The translations under genes and the position numbers were made by a program. The notes under the pieces were generated by a model. The model was not told the DNA's origin. It searched no databases and worked only from the letters and a program-made list of their open reading frames with translations. Shown here piece after piece: positions 23,434-34,499 of a stretch of DNA of 64,000 bases. Every line of letters begins with the position of its first letter. The first letter of the stretch is position 1. Source of the DNA: Ahaetulla prasina (lineage: Eukaryota; Chordata; Lepidosauria; Squamata; Colubridae); NCBI RefSeq assembly GCF_028640845.1, contig NC_080540.1, positions 50,202,561 to 50,266,560 of the forward strand, written 5' to 3'.

Positions 23434-23793
23434 GGGACGCGGTGGCTCAGGGACTAGGATGTTGAGCTTCTCGATTGAAAGGTCAGCAGTTCGGTGGTTC
23501 GAATCCCTAGTGCTGCCATGTAACGGGGTGAGCTCCTGTTACTTGTCCCAGCTTCTGCCAACTTAGCAGTTTCAAAAGCACGTAAAAATGCAAGTAGAAA
23601 AAATAGGGATCACCTTTGGTGGGAAGGTAACAGCGTTCTGTGCGCCTTTGGCGTTGAGTCATGCCGGCCCCATGACCATGGAGACATCTTCGGACAGCAC
23701 TGGCTCTTCGGCTTTGAAACGGAGATGAGCACCGCCCCCTAGCGTCGGCAATGACTAGCACGTATGTGCGAAGGGAACCTTTACCTTTACCTT
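23434..23793 (+). mobile_element. Sauria-type SINE, apparently full length
   Basis: A 360-bp SINE starting GGGACGCGGTGGCTCAGGGA with a tRNA-like A box and a B box in GTGGTTCGAATCCCTAGTG. The body includes GTAACGGGGTGAGCTCCTGT and CGCCCCCTAGCGTCGGCAA. It ends in ACCTTTACCTTTACCTT, the BovB-like tail used for LINE-mediated retroposition. It is flanked by a perfect 15-bp duplication, ATAGTTTATACTATA, at 23419-23433 and 23794-23808, which fixes both boundaries. Confidence 0.95.
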
Positions 23794-23808
23794 ATAGTTT
23801 ATACTATA

Positions 23809-24237
23809 TTATCTACTATTGGTAACTTTCCTTTAGAAATATGGGAAGCATTCTTTGCATGCTTGCAGAAGGCAATAAAATAATATAAAATGTTAAATTT
23901 TGATAAGGAACTTGGCAGCTTCTGAAAGTAATTAGATAATAAAAAAGGAATATGAGAAGCAACAAATCTTATACGAAATACTTTTTTTTTTTACAGATGG
24001 CCTTAAATTAAGAGACTATTGCATGCTAATTACAAAAAGAGAAACAGCATTGCTTTTCTTACATATCTATGTTGCTTTTCTTGCAATTCATTGGATAACA
24101 ACTTAAATATTAAACTAAGAAATAAGTTACACAGAGATAATCATTTTTTTCGTAACCTTTTCAGAAGCAAAGCATTTAGTTTCTGGCATCTATATTTCTT
24201 CAGCAGAACAAAATCTCAAATATAACAATATATATTA
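23809..24237. other. Intronic sequence, nothing recognised
   Basis: AT-rich intron sequence; no feature seen. Confidence 0.45.
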
Positions 24238-24245
24238 CCCAGGAC

Positions 24246-24441
24246 CAGGGGTGGATTCTACTTACCTTTACTATTGGTTTGCAACGGGGGAGCATGCGCG
24301 CATGCTCGCTTTGTTTGTATGCATGCGCTTGTGCACAGATCATTAATTATGACATTTGGGCTGGTGGGCACAGAGCCTCCCGCTGCTTTTACTACTGGTT
24401 CTAAAGAACTGGACAGAACCAGGAGCAACCCACCACCACTG
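24246..24441. mobile_element. Short hAT-type MITE
   Basis: A 196-bp element starting CAGGGGTGGATTCTACTTAC and ending CAACCCACCACCACTG. Flanks CCCAGGAC (24238-24245) and CCCAGGAT (24442-24449) match at 7 of 8. The interior contains the GCATGCGCGCATGC alternating tract. Confidence 0.82.
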
Positions 24442-24449
24442 CCCAGGAT

Positions 24450-24817
24450 CTTAAAAAAAACACACTCACAACAGTAATGGCAGTAATTCTTAATTAAATT
24501 CAATAGAAATTGCCAGTTGGACAATCTAAAAGTGTTTATGTACATATATATATATACAACATATAAAATCACATTTTTCACCGTCCTACTGTATTACCAC
24601 ATTTTTAAGAACGTTCAAGCAATAAGAGATGTAGTACATAGAATATAAATTTACAAAACTAAAGTATTGTTGTCACAAAATTCTCTAGATGAAGCATTAT
24701 GGACAAAAGACTGTTTCTTTGAACATAGGAAAAGCCTGAATTTTTTTAAGATTAGAGCATATATATCCAGGATGGGAAACTGAGATTAATGTCACATATA
24801 CAAGTAGGCATGGAGTC
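24450..24817. other. Intronic sequence, nothing recognised
   Basis: AT-rich intron sequence with a short (AT)n tract near 24543-24556. Confidence 0.45.
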
Positions 24818-25181
24818 CAGACGTGAAACCCAGCAGGTTCTGACAGGTTCTAGAGAACTGGTAGCGAAAATTTTGAGCAGTTTGGAAAACTGATAGCGGA
24901 AATTTTGAGTAGTTCAGAGAACCAGAAAATGCCACCTCTGGCTGGCCCCGGAGTAGGATGGGAATGGAGATTTCACAATATCCTTCCCCCAGGACTGGGG
25001 AGGGAATGGGGATTTTGCAGAATCCTTCCCCCGGAGTGGGGTGGGAATGGAGATTTGCAGTATCCTTGCAAAATGGAGATTTTGCAGTATCTTTCTTCTG
25101 CCATGCCCACCAAGCCACACCACGCCCACCAAGCTACACCTACAGAACCAGTAGTAAAAAAAAAATTGGATTTCACCACTG
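24818..25181. mobile_element. hAT-type MITE with internal GGGAATGGAGATTT repeats
   Basis: The left end starts CAGACGTGAAACCCAGCAGG; the right end is TTGGATTTCACCACTG. The centre has several imperfect copies of the unit GGGTGGGAATGGAGATTT...CAGTATCCTT. The flanking 8-mers do not match well, so the boundaries are less secure than in sister elements. The six overlapping open frames here come from the internal repeat. Confidence 0.65.
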
Positions 25182-27420
25182 ATTTGCAGGGCAATTCATT
25201 TGATTCACAATTAAATAAGAATTTTTTTTAATGAAAATGCTAGTTATTGATGACTACAGTATTCTCTGCTTTAGCAGATGGTAGCGCCTACCTTGGCTGA
25301 ACTTAGAAGAGAAGAATATTCTTTTTACTATGAGAATGGAAGCATTCCAGGAATGTTAGCTAGATTGGGAAAGTGAAAGGGACATTTTAGAAGAAGACAG
25401 TGGCAAATCACTTTTGCATTATTGCCCACAAATCTACATAGATGTATCCATGTAATCATGGGCTTGACTCAAAGGAGTTATTTATTTGTTTACAGTATTT
25501 TTAAGTACCCTTGACAAAAGTGTGGACAACTGCAATATGAAATATCCTGTTTATTAAACAAAATTAAATTACTGAATTATACTTCTCTGCATGCAGCTCT
25601 ACTTTTATTGTAAAGAAGAATTGAAGCACTTGATAACTGAAAATGAATAGATGAAGAAAGTTATGGGGAACTGAGAACCTTCTATTGAGAAGGCAGGAAG
25701 GAAATCGTTATAGATGTTGCAGCTGCTTTATCTGCTAAAAAAAGCAGTTATGAGATAAACAGAGAAGTTAAATAGAATTGTGAATGCCTTCCCAAGATCT
25801 TCAAGTAATTAATACATAGGCCGTTGTAATCACATAGATATTAATAATTGCCTTCTTTGTGTAAGCAGAACTGATTTGGTATTAATTCTTGGGTAGTTTT
25901 ATAAGCGTCACTTATCTGAAGTTTCACTTGATGCTTTTGCTGGAAAAAGCTGCTGTGTTGAACTTTAAGCCTGTGTATGAGTATTTCCCAATTCTTAGGC
26001 AACATCTAATATCTTATAGTTGGTGTTCAAGAAGAGCTTTAGGCATGTGGGAAAAGATAATTACAATAATGGTCAAATGGCTAAGATGACACGCAGCCTT
26101 AGCGTAACTAATGTTATATTAGTAGTCCTGAATCCTCAGTATTTTTTAAAAAAATCAAAATGGTATTTAATATGAACAATCCTCCCAAATATTAAAAAAT
26201 TCAATGTGAAATGTACTTATTCCTATATTATATTATATTAATATAGGAAACCTGCAAGAGATTATAGATTAGAATTCATCAACAAAGAAAATGGACTAAG
26301 TTTAATGTATTTTTATATCCAAGTAATAAACTTAATTGCTATTAATACTATATAAACATTTTTTTCTATATTCCTAGAAAGTAATTCTTTGCCTATGATC
26401 TAATTTTCGATGAAGGTGAATCTTCCCATCTATTAGAATTAACAATCTATTTGCTATAATTTCAGAAAACCTTAACTTTGACTTCATATTTCTGTTCTCT
26501 CATTTTGTATATGCATTTTTTGGGGGGGCAGAGTGGTATGTTACAAGGAGTTAGTATTTTCTTTAATCAGTTAAAATTCTCTCTTCTGTATAACTGGAAT
26601 CTGGCATTAGTTGGCATCTGGTTTCTTCATTGTGTCACTTCCTTTTGTGCGTAGATACCAATTATATTCTATTTCACTATATAAGACCGGTACTACTGAG
26701 TTGAAGTCAGAGCTTTACTTCCTTCTGGACTTTAGATCACAAAGCTATGATGTAAACTTTCAAAATTTTTAAAGCCATATGATTCCTTCACATAACTACC
26801 CACTGAAGTTTGGGGTTTTCTTTGTTTTACAACTGATCTAGCAAGTAGCTAGACCATGAAAAACACTGAGCTTTAAATTAAAATGATCTGTTTTGCAACA
26901 GAGACTAAAGTATTGCAGAAGTTTGCTCTTTGCAATTCAGTGGAGGTTTGGCACTTCCTTCATCATAGGATAAGGTTTTTAAAAACTGAATTGAAATGAA
27001 GTAAATTGGCTGTGCAAATTTGCAAAGGGAAGATTAACTTGAAATCCAGCTGGGGGCTAGAAAGAAAATAATTAAATTCTCCCAGTGCATCCCTATAAAA
27101 GAGCCATTTGGGCAGTGACTTGAAATGCAAACTTTTTATTCTAAGTTCCTGGTTCTTTCTCCTAATCACACTTGATTTTCTCTCTGTGTGTCCCCCCAGA
27201 ACTGAGATGGTCCTACCTTTAGACAATGATATAGAGTTTGTGCTTTCTCTACTTCTGTGCCTATCCTGGAGATCCAGTAGCCCCCCCCCCCCCGACACCT
27301 TTGGTCTTTTCCAAGTCATTAAAGATTTGGATGTTCGAACAACATTTGGGCCAAGAGGTTGACTAAGCCCAACGGCTTACTTTCAAGTTGTTTCAGTGAG
27401 TGAATGAGGATTTTTGAATA
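25182..27420. other. Intronic sequence, nothing recognised
   Basis: About 2.2 kb of AT-rich intron. A run of cytosines lies near 27283-27293. The open frames of 66-118 codons have no motif support. Confidence 0.5.
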
Positions 27421-28206
27421 AGGGACAATGAAAATGTGCTGGATAGCTTTTTAGGATCAACAATAAAGGAACAAGCAAAATACTGCAGACTAGTATTTCG
27501 TAGAGGAACCATGAAGATATTCAAATGCTGTCATATGTCTATACCGATAAAGATCAGAATTGTACAAACCATGGTATTCCCCATGATAATCTATGGAAGC
27601 AAAAGTTGGGTTTTAAAGAAGTAGGAGAGGAAGAATATTGATGCCTTTGAACATTGGTGCTGGACAAGACTCTTGAGTACACCACGGACAGCCAAAAAGA
27701 CAAATCAATGGATCATTAAACAAATCAACCTAGGGTTCTTTGCCTAAGGGCATAAATGGCCAAGTTTAAATCATTGTCCCTGGAAATAAGATTAATTTTT
27801 GTTCCAAAAGATACTTTGGAGCTTATTTTCCAGTTAGGTCTTATTTTGGGGGAAATACAGTATTAAATGTGTCTGGCTGACAATCTTAACTGGGGCTTAT
27901 TTTTGGGGTAGGGCTCATATTGCAAGCATTCTGAAAAATCATGCTAGGGCTTATTTTCCAGTTGGGTTTTATTTTGGAAGAAACATGGTACTTTGGACAC
28001 ATTATGGGAAGGCCCAGAACTCTGGAAAATGCTCTAGTGCTGAGAAAAGTGGAAGGAAAGAGAAGAGGACAACCAGCGGCAAAGTGGAGAGATTCAGTTA
28101 CATGACATTGAGTGCACATTTGGAAGACTTGAAAGGATGTGTTAGGGTTAGATTGTCATAGAGAAAACCTGTCCTTGTCACTATGGGTTGAAAACCTGAT
28201 GACACA
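27421..28206 (+). mobile_element. RTE-BovB LINE 3' end, interrupted by a MITE
   Basis: Forward translation gives FLGSTIKEQAKYC, PIKIRIVQTMVFPMIIYGSK, SWVLKK, DAFEHWCWTRLLSTPRTAKK and NQWIIKQINL, the characteristic C-terminal part of BovB ORF2. After the MITE at 27767-27992 it resumes CTTTGGACACATTATGGGAA and continues GTGGAAGGAAAGAGAAGAGG, the GKVEGRRRRGR-like segment, into a 3' end near 28200. Stops and frameshifts make it a relic. Confidence 0.88.
27767..27992. mobile_element. TA-type MITE, CCGGAAAATAAGCCC-like family
   Basis: The left end TCCCTGGAAATAAGATTAAT and the right end TTTTATTTTGGAAGAAACAT (before GGTA) are degraded complements. The interior repeats GGCTTATTTTCCAGTTGGG-like units. 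Related to the elements at 15551, 38336 and 44500. It interrupts BovB. Confidence 0.65.
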
Positions 28207-29509
28207 CAATCATTTAAATTTGTGCTGAATGGGATAGTAATTAAAAAGCAGGAGCTTTTTGCTTCTTTTCAAAAGAAAAGATGAACATTTAGGAGGAGCC
28301 AGAAGTAGTAAAGGTTCAGATGCATAAAATGAACTGTATCCCACTGAACATTCTAATTCAGTAGATTGGAACTCTCTTGGGTTCCTTGGAGCCAAAACAG
28401 AGAGGTCTCTTGTAGTTTGTAAACTAAATTCTTCATCAGCCTCATGTTCTACTGAAAGTTTCCATATTTATACAATGAAACCTGCCAGATGTTAGAGATA
28501 GCCAAGACCATGCTAAATTTCACTTAAAAGCATAGAGGCCACCACAAACCTTCTGCCAAATTGTCTCCAGCCTGCAATATATAAGATTATTTTTCTATTT
28601 TTAGAATAAATTAGAAAAACAGTGAAATGTATGTACACTTCTCTCTATGGGTCATCTGCTTTTGACTTGGCCCAAATTACTTTCAGAAGCAAAGTGCATT
28701 TCTAGTCTTGTAATACATGCACCTACACTGATGTTTATTTATAGAAAGTAGCTTGCTCTGAGATAAGACAGTATCTGGTTTCCTAGGAGTTAACAAACAT
28801 GAATATCAGTCAACACATGTAATTACTTATGTATATCTATACAGCCAATGGGTTGCCTTGTCAATCGCCTTTTGATGTAAAAGTTAAGAGTACTGAAGCT
28901 TCTGTAATTCCACTACTTTCTATGGTCACTTTAACATTTCTGGTTATAACTGGTCTTTTTGCTATCATAAATTTAGTTCACTATCTTGTCTTTTTGAACT
29001 TTTATTACTTTCTAGTAGAGCACTTATCCTGACTCAGTTTGTTTGTACATGACGATGATACGTTTACCACGGTTTATGGTTTTTGATAAGTACATATAAT
29101 CATGCAAGCTATCTTCTGCCTGTAGACTTGTGCAATTCATCAGTGGTCATTGCTGGCTTACACAGGGTTCCCATGGTTTTCTTGCTACCCAAAGCCAGAC
29201 ACATAAAATCCATGATTGTGATTTCAAGGGAATTGTAGGTTGATGTATCTGTTCTCACAAATGCAGAACTATTTCTTTACATGGGCATTTTTCTACATCA
29301 GAGCTAAGTTTGATTTGTGGATGCATGCATACGGTTTTTAATGACAACGTTAACAAAGTTATTTCATTATATAATGAAATATGCAGTATATGCAGTCCTT
29401 AAACATAAAATTTTCCAAGGGAAGATACAAGCATAAGAAATTCATCTGAATAAAAAATTAAATGAACATGTTAGGTCAATAAGAGAGTGAAACAACACAG
29501 AGAGTGAAA
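28207..29509. other. Intronic sequence, nothing recognised
   Basis: AT-rich intron sequence; no gene or repeat family identified. Confidence 0.5.
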
Positions 29510-29579
29510 CAACAACATTGGAACAACACAGGAATCATATAAAAATGTGAAACGTATGTTAAATGTTTAATTAAATTTC

Positions 29580-29630
<51 letters not shown>

Positions 29631-29727
29631 ATATATAGAGAGAGGGGGGAGAGAGAGAGAGAGAATTTTAAGCATTTAACATATATTTCACATTACATGG
29701 TTCCTGTGTTGTTCCAATTATGTTGTC
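29510..29727. repeat. Inverted repeat (~65-bp arms) around a dinucleotide microsatellite
   Basis: The left arm (about 29510-29578) contains TTGGAACAACACAGGAATCA and ATGTTAAATGTTTAA. The right arm (about 29665-29727) contains TTAAGCATTTAACAT and GGTTCCTGTGTTGTTCCAAT, its complement with scattered mismatches. The centre is a (TG)n then (GA)n tract. It could be an unrecognised palindromic MITE whose loop became a microsatellite. Confidence 0.75.
29583..29664 (+). repeat. (TG)n-(TA)n-(GA)n compound microsatellite
   Basis: About 20 uninterrupted TG units, then TATATA, then a GA-rich run with GGGGGG. It forms the centre of the surrounding inverted repeat. Confidence 0.95.
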
Positions 29728-29735
29728 CCCCCCTC

Positions 29736-29746
29736 AGATAGATAGG

Positions 29747-29778
<32 letters not shown>

Positions 29779-29780
29779 TG
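29736..29780 (+). repeat. (GATA)n/(GACA)n microsatellite
   Basis: AGATAGATAGG followed by about eight GACA units. GATA/GACA runs are the Bkm-type simple repeats first described in snakes. Confidence 0.92.
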
Positions 29781-29934
29781 TTCTTTGTTGGCCATTTACA
29801 ATTTTTCTGACCATACTCAGAAATTTAAAATACATAGTACACATTAATGTTTATTTAGTAAAATGGTCACAATTAAATCAGTAGGCCATTTCTGTTGTCT
29901 ATTTCTAAATGGGTTATAACAGTTTTGATAATGA

Positions 29935-30352
29935 TAGTAGTCCTTGACTTATGACAACAATTGGAACCCAAATTTCTATTATTAAACAAGGCAGTTGGTA
30001 AGTGAGTTGTAAAATACAGTAAAATAATACTAATTTAAAAAAAAATTTTTTTTTGACATTGGTTGTTCAATGAATCATTGCAGTTTTTAAGTGAAGCATG
30101 CAATCATTGAGCAAATGTGGCTTCACCCAATGATTTTGCCTGTTGGAACCTGTCTAACAAGGTCACAAATAGTGATTACATGACCCTAGGTCACTGCACC
30201 TATCATAAATACATGTTGGCAGCCAAGCACCAACATTTTGATCACATCACCATGGGGATGCTACAACAGGGTGAGTGCAATTGTGAGTCACTATTTTCAA
30301 TGCTGTTGTAACTTCAAATGGTCACTAAATGAATGGTGGTAAGTCAACTATA
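29935..30352 (+). mobile_element. MITE-like repeat, 'TAGTCCTTGACTTATGAC' family
   Basis: Starts TAGTAGTCCTTGACTTATGA and ends GTAAGTCAACTATATG, with GACCCTAGGTCACTGCACC and TTTTGATCACATCACCATGG inside. Uninterrupted relative of the split element at 18155-20362, which allows the empty site of that insertion to be read. Confidence 0.75.
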
Positions 30353-30778
30353 TGTAGTTAGTAGGAAATAATAGCACCCAAATAGCATATACCCATTCTC
30401 TCATGCCACACAGCAAGACACATTCATTAAAATGTATATAATTTGATACAATTTTGTCTTCACTGGATATTCTCATAAAATAAATTTAATTTTTATCCAG
30501 TGGATATTAAGTCATTTTATAGCTACTGGCTGTTTCCCATTTTGGTATAAATTTGATTTGAATGCTATTTTATTTAATGCAAGAAGAAGGAAGCCACTGT
30601 TAGTAGAAAAGCACTTGTATTATTTCTCTGTATGTTCAGAGATACATGTATAAACTTACATGTATAAAATGTATAAAGCTGTCTAGTGTCAAAAATTACT
30701 CTTTGAAGATTCATATTTTTCTCATCTTTATTTCACCTTCTGGTTTTTGAAATTCAACTACACTTGCCATTAGATATT
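30353..30778. other. Intronic sequence, nothing recognised
   Basis: AT-rich intron sequence; no feature seen. Confidence 0.45.
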
Positions 30779-31060
30779 AAATTTTTATTTACCGACAAAG
30801 AAATAAAGTGAGACAAGTATAGATCTATTTCAAGCTATTTAGCTCCCATCAACTAGCCATAACCTTCCGAGATTCGAACCCAGGCTATTTACATATTAGG
30901 TAAATGTATTCACTTCTAAGCCATGGGCTCTCCTAGCTTTGTTGGCTATATCAGGGGAGAGATTAGGTGTTTTATCAGGGCAACCTGATCTACCCAAATA
31001 TGGGATGGAGCATTCCGCCTTTCAGCCCCAATCCAGGAGTCTTCACAGGTACCCACTTGC
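30779..31060 (-). mobile_element. tRNA-derived SINE, minus strand, with 5' flanking repeat
   Basis: On the minus strand, GAGAGCCCATGGCTTAGAAG gives an A-box-like segment and CTGGGTTCGAATCTCGGAAG a B box. It continues GGTTATGGCTAGTTGATGGG and TAGATCTATACTTGTCTCAC to about 30779. The same sequence recurs in the pair at 62375-62760. The part at 30950-31060 (TATCAGGGGAGAGATTAGGT to about TCCAGGAGTCTTCACAGG) also recurs beside that pair, so it may belong to the same unit. Confidence 0.65.
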
Positions 31061-31307
31061 CATTAGACTTACAGATGTTCCCCGAGTGGGAATGAAGTTG
31101 CATTTTTGAGGAACGCAAATGAAAATAAGAATGATAGAAAGTAGTGTCTGGGAAAAGTCAGATAGTTCAGCTGCTTTTCTATCTTAATCTTCGATGACTT
31201 ATTTCTCTTTCCTTCCTCAAAGGGATCTTAAATTGGTGTCTGAAAAATACTAGTTTGGAGATTATAATGTTAAGTTTAATTATGTTTCCCATTTTTGCTT
31301 ATTGCAG

Positions 31308-31378
31308 ACTTGTTGATGACCGATGTGTTGTACAACCAGAAACAGGTGATCTTAACAGTCCTCCTAAAAAATTCAGAG
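31308..31378 (+). CDS. ITPR1: ITPR1 second coding exon
   Basis: A 71-base exon preceded by CATTTTTGCTTATTGCAG and followed by donor GTAAGA at 31379. The first base completes the glycine codon left open by the previous exon. The frame then reads [14 protein letters not shown] and LNSPPKKFR, ending with G of the next codon (phase 1; family residue Asp, as in KKFRD). It encodes about residues 31-54 of the suppressor domain, the N-terminal region that lowers IP3 affinity. VVQPE favours ITPR1 over the other two paralogues. Compared with the mammalian protein as I recall it, PET and LNS would be PEA and LNN. The following exon was not found before the window end. Confidence 0.93.
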
Positions 31379-31601
31379 GTAAGATACAACTGCACCTTCA
31401 CTTACACATTCAAATGGTATTTCTCTGCTGGCGGATAACGAAAATTAATAGTTTTGCTGAATGTTACGTTATAGAACATAAAGATGTTTTGTCACTTTTC
31501 AAGGAGTTTTTAAGGCCTTTTTTTTAAAAATCGTGTGTATGAAGAATTTTACCCATTACGGCAAACATTGTACATTTGTTTCCCTTTTTATTTCACTGAT
31601 T

Positions 31602-31637
31602 TATCTATGCTGACACAGATAAATGTCAGCATAGATA
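31602..31637. repeat. Perfect 14-bp hairpin
   Basis: Arms TATCTATGCTGACA (31602-31615) and TGTCAGCATAGATA (31624-31637) around an 8-nt loop. Confidence 0.85.
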
Positions 31638-32407
31638 TACTAATGGCATTTTCCCACCACAAGTTCAAAGTGGAGTCCGTCATCCTTGAGTCATCTGTGC
31701 CCTGAAAAGTCTACTAAACGATCCAGTTTTCTTCTTTAAAACCTCTAGAGATGGAGAACCCATAGTTTATTTATTATTTATTTTATTATTTAAATTTTTA
31801 TACCGCCCTTCTCCCGAAGGACTCAGGGCGGTTTACAGCCAGATAAAATAAACAGTCCTATTACAAAATAAATACTATTAAAATACCACTAAAAAACTTA
31901 TTCAATTTGGCCGCAATTAAAATTTAGCAAATAATAAAACCCATTAAAAAACCCATTAAAAACCCATCAATAAAACCCATTAAAAACCCATAAAAAACTA
32001 ACCCAGTCCAGCGCAAATAAATAAGTGAGTTTTGAGCTCGCGGCGAAAGGTTCGGAGGTCCGGAAGTTGACGAAGTCCTGGGGGGAGTTCGTTCCAGAGG
32101 CGGAGCCCCACAGAGAAGGCCCTTCCCTGGGTGTCGCCAGGCGACACTGTCGCGCCGACGGCACCCCAAGGAGTCCCTCTCTGTGAGGCGCAGGTCGGTG
32201 AGAGGTATTCGATAGCAGCAGGCGGTCCCGTAAGTAACCCGGCCCTATGCCATGGGCGCTTTAAAGGCGTTCACCAACACCTTGAAGCGCACCGGAAGGC
32301 CACAGGTAGCCAGTGCAGCCTCGCAGGATAGGTGTCACTGGGAGCCACGAGGGCTCCTCTATCACCCGCAGCTGCATTCTGGACCAACTGCAGCCTCCGG
32401 ATGCCCT

Positions 32408-34195
32408 TCAAGGGAGCCCCATGTGAGAGCATTGCAGTAGTCCAGGCGAGGCGTCACAAGGCGTGGTGACTGTGCACAAGGCATCCCGGTCTAGAAAGGG
32501 GCGCAACTGGCGCACCAGGCGAACCTGGTGGAAAGCTCTCCTGGAGACGGCCGTCAAATGATCTTCAAAAGACAGCCGTGCATCCAGGAGAACGCCCAGA
32601 TTGCGCACCCTCTCCATCGGGGCCAATGACTCGCTCCCGACAGTCAGCCGCGGACTCAGCTGACTGTACCGGGATGCCGGCATCCACAGCCACTCCGTCT
32701 TGGAGGGATTGAGCTTGAGCCTGTTTCTCCCCATCCAGACCCGTACGGCTTCCAAACACCGGGACAGCACTTCGATAGCTTCATTGGGGTGGCCCGGTGT
32801 GGAAAAGTACAGCTGGGTGTCATCAGCGTACAGCTGGTACCTCACACCGAAGCCACTGATGATCTCACCCAGCGGCTTCATATAGATGTTGAACAGAAGG
32901 GGCGAGAGAATCGACCCCTGCGGCACCCACAAGTGAGGCGCGGGGGTCGACCTCTGCCCCCCCGTCAACACCGTCTGCGACCGGTCGGAGAGATAGGAGG
33001 AGAACCACCGATAAACGGTGCCTCCCACTCCCAATCCCTCCAACCGGCGCAGCAGGATACCATGGTCGATGGTATCAAAAGCCGCTGAGAGGTCTAATAG
33101 GACCAGGGCAGAGGAATAACCCCTATCCCTGGCCCTCCAGAGATCATCCACCAACGCGACCAAAGCCGTCTCAGTGCTGTAACCGGGTCTGAAGCCGGAC
33201 TGGAACGGGTCCAGATAGACAGTTTCCTCCAGGTGCAGGGGAAACTGATATGCCACCATACTCTCTACAACCTTCGCCGCGAAACGAAGGTTGGAGACCG
33301 GACGATAGTTACCTAAAACAGCCGGGTCCAGGGAAGGCTTCTTGAGGAGGGGCCTCACCACCGCCTCTTTCAAGGCGGCGGAAGACTCCTCCAACAAGGA
33401 AGCACTCGTAAGCCCCTGGAGCCAGCCTCGTGTCACCTCCTGAGTGGCCAGCACCAGCCAGGAGGGGCACGGGTCCAGTAAACACGTGGTGGCATTCAAT
33501 CTACCCAGCAACCTGTCCATGTCCTCGGGAGTCACAGGGTCAAACTCATCCCAAACAACATCACCAAGACCGCCCTCAGATACCCCGCCTGAATCGCCAC
33601 AATTTTGGTCCAGACCGTCCCTAAGCTGAACGATTTTATCGTATAGATAACCGTTAAACTCCTCAGCACGTCCCCGCAACGGGTCATCCCGCTCCCCCTG
33701 GTGAAGGAGGGAGCGGGTCACCCGGAACAGGGCAGCTGGGCGGTTATCTGCCGGCGCAATGAGGGAGGAGGCGTAGGAACGCCTCGCTTCCCTCAGTGCC
33801 ACTAGGTAGGTCCTAGTATAGGATCTAACTAGTGTCCGATCAGCCTCTGAACGGCTGGACCTCCAGGAACTCTCTAGGCGTCTTCTCCGGCGTTTCATCC
33901 CCCTCAGCTCCTCGGAGAACCAAGGAGCCGGTTGGGATCTGCGCTGGGTCAGAGGCCGCAAAGGCACGACACGGTCTAAAGCCCCAGCCGCAGCCCGTTC
34001 CCAGGCTGCAGCTAGTTCCTCTGCCGTGCCGTGAGCCAGACCCTCAGGAAGTGGCCCAAGCTCCGTCCGAAACCTCTCTGGGTCCATCAGGCGCCTGGGA
34101 CGGTACCATCGTAGTGGTTCCGTCTCCCTGCGGTTTTGGGTAGCGGTCAGAAAGTCCAGGCGAAGGAGAGTGATCTGACCATGACAAAGGTTCAA
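32408..34195 (-). pseudogene. L2 ORF2 reverse transcriptase region, frameshifted
   Basis: A 595-codon open stretch of a non-LTR retrotransposon polyprotein. After a basic linker (MKRRRRRLESSW) come the RT blocks: [80 protein letters not shown] and the catalytic [19 protein letters not shown] with LSAAFDTIDH is typical of clade L2. Compared with the copy at 57242, two short compensating shifts alter the segment before VPQGS, a few residues are lost near LLEESSAALKEA, and the frame is lost at about 32460, before the C-terminal LHWLPV region. The 5' end loses the frame shared with the endonuclease near 34180. Confidence 0.9.
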
Positions 34196-34493
34196 TGACT
34201 ATTTCCTTTAAGTCCAGATCTCGACCACTGACCAGAGACAAAATCAGGTCCAGTGTGCCCCCCCCGATGTGAGTGGGGCCATCCACTACTTGAGTCAGGT
34301 CCAAGGCCGTCATGGAGGCCAAGAACTCCCGAGCTACCGTCGATGACGAGCCGGCAGATGGCAAGTTAAAGTCCCCCATGACTAACAGTCTGGGGGTCTC
34401 CACTGCCACCCCGCAAGCACCTCCAGGAGCTCGGGCAGGGCAGCTGTCACGCAGCAAGGAGCCAGGTACGCCACCAGCAAGCCCATCTGACAT
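34044..34493 (-). pseudogene. L2 endonuclease domain C-terminal part
   Basis: Reverse translation includes LLVMGDFNLPSAGSS, TQVVDGPTHIGGGTLDLILS and IEPLSWSDHSP. GDFN and SDH are conserved catalytic blocks of the exonuclease III-like endonuclease of non-LTR retrotransposons, which nicks target DNA. The frame then shifts relative to the reverse transcriptase. The N-terminal endonuclease blocks upstream (34500-35000) are not in a clear open frame. Confidence 0.85.
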
Positions 34494-34499
34494 CTATGA

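Larger units (their letters stand above)
20602..31307 (+). other. ITPR1: ITPR1 intron between the first two coding exons
   Basis: A phase-2 intron of 10,706 bases, donor GTAAGA at 20602, acceptor TTATTGCAG ending at 31307. It is filled by MITEs, a Tc1 derivative, LINE, SINE and BovB pieces and microsatellites annotated separately. Confidence 0.9.

Noticed and set aside
23434..23793. tRNA gene
   Set aside because: A and B boxes are present, but the sequence continues into a SINE body with a BovB-like tail and target duplications. The same applies to the tRNA-like heads at 17433, 41128, 42910 and 62375.
24905..25231. Six overlapping open frames around 24.8-25.2 kb
   Set aside because: They all arise from the internally repeated GGGAATGGAGATTT unit of a MITE.
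29583..29780. Sex-chromosome linkage suggested by GATA/GACA repeats
   Set aside because: One short run is common on autosomes too; kept only as a low-interest note.
32408..34195. Treating the 595-codon frame as a host gene
   Set aside because: All motifs are L2 reverse transcriptase, with frameshifts at both ends; it is a retrotransposon remnant.
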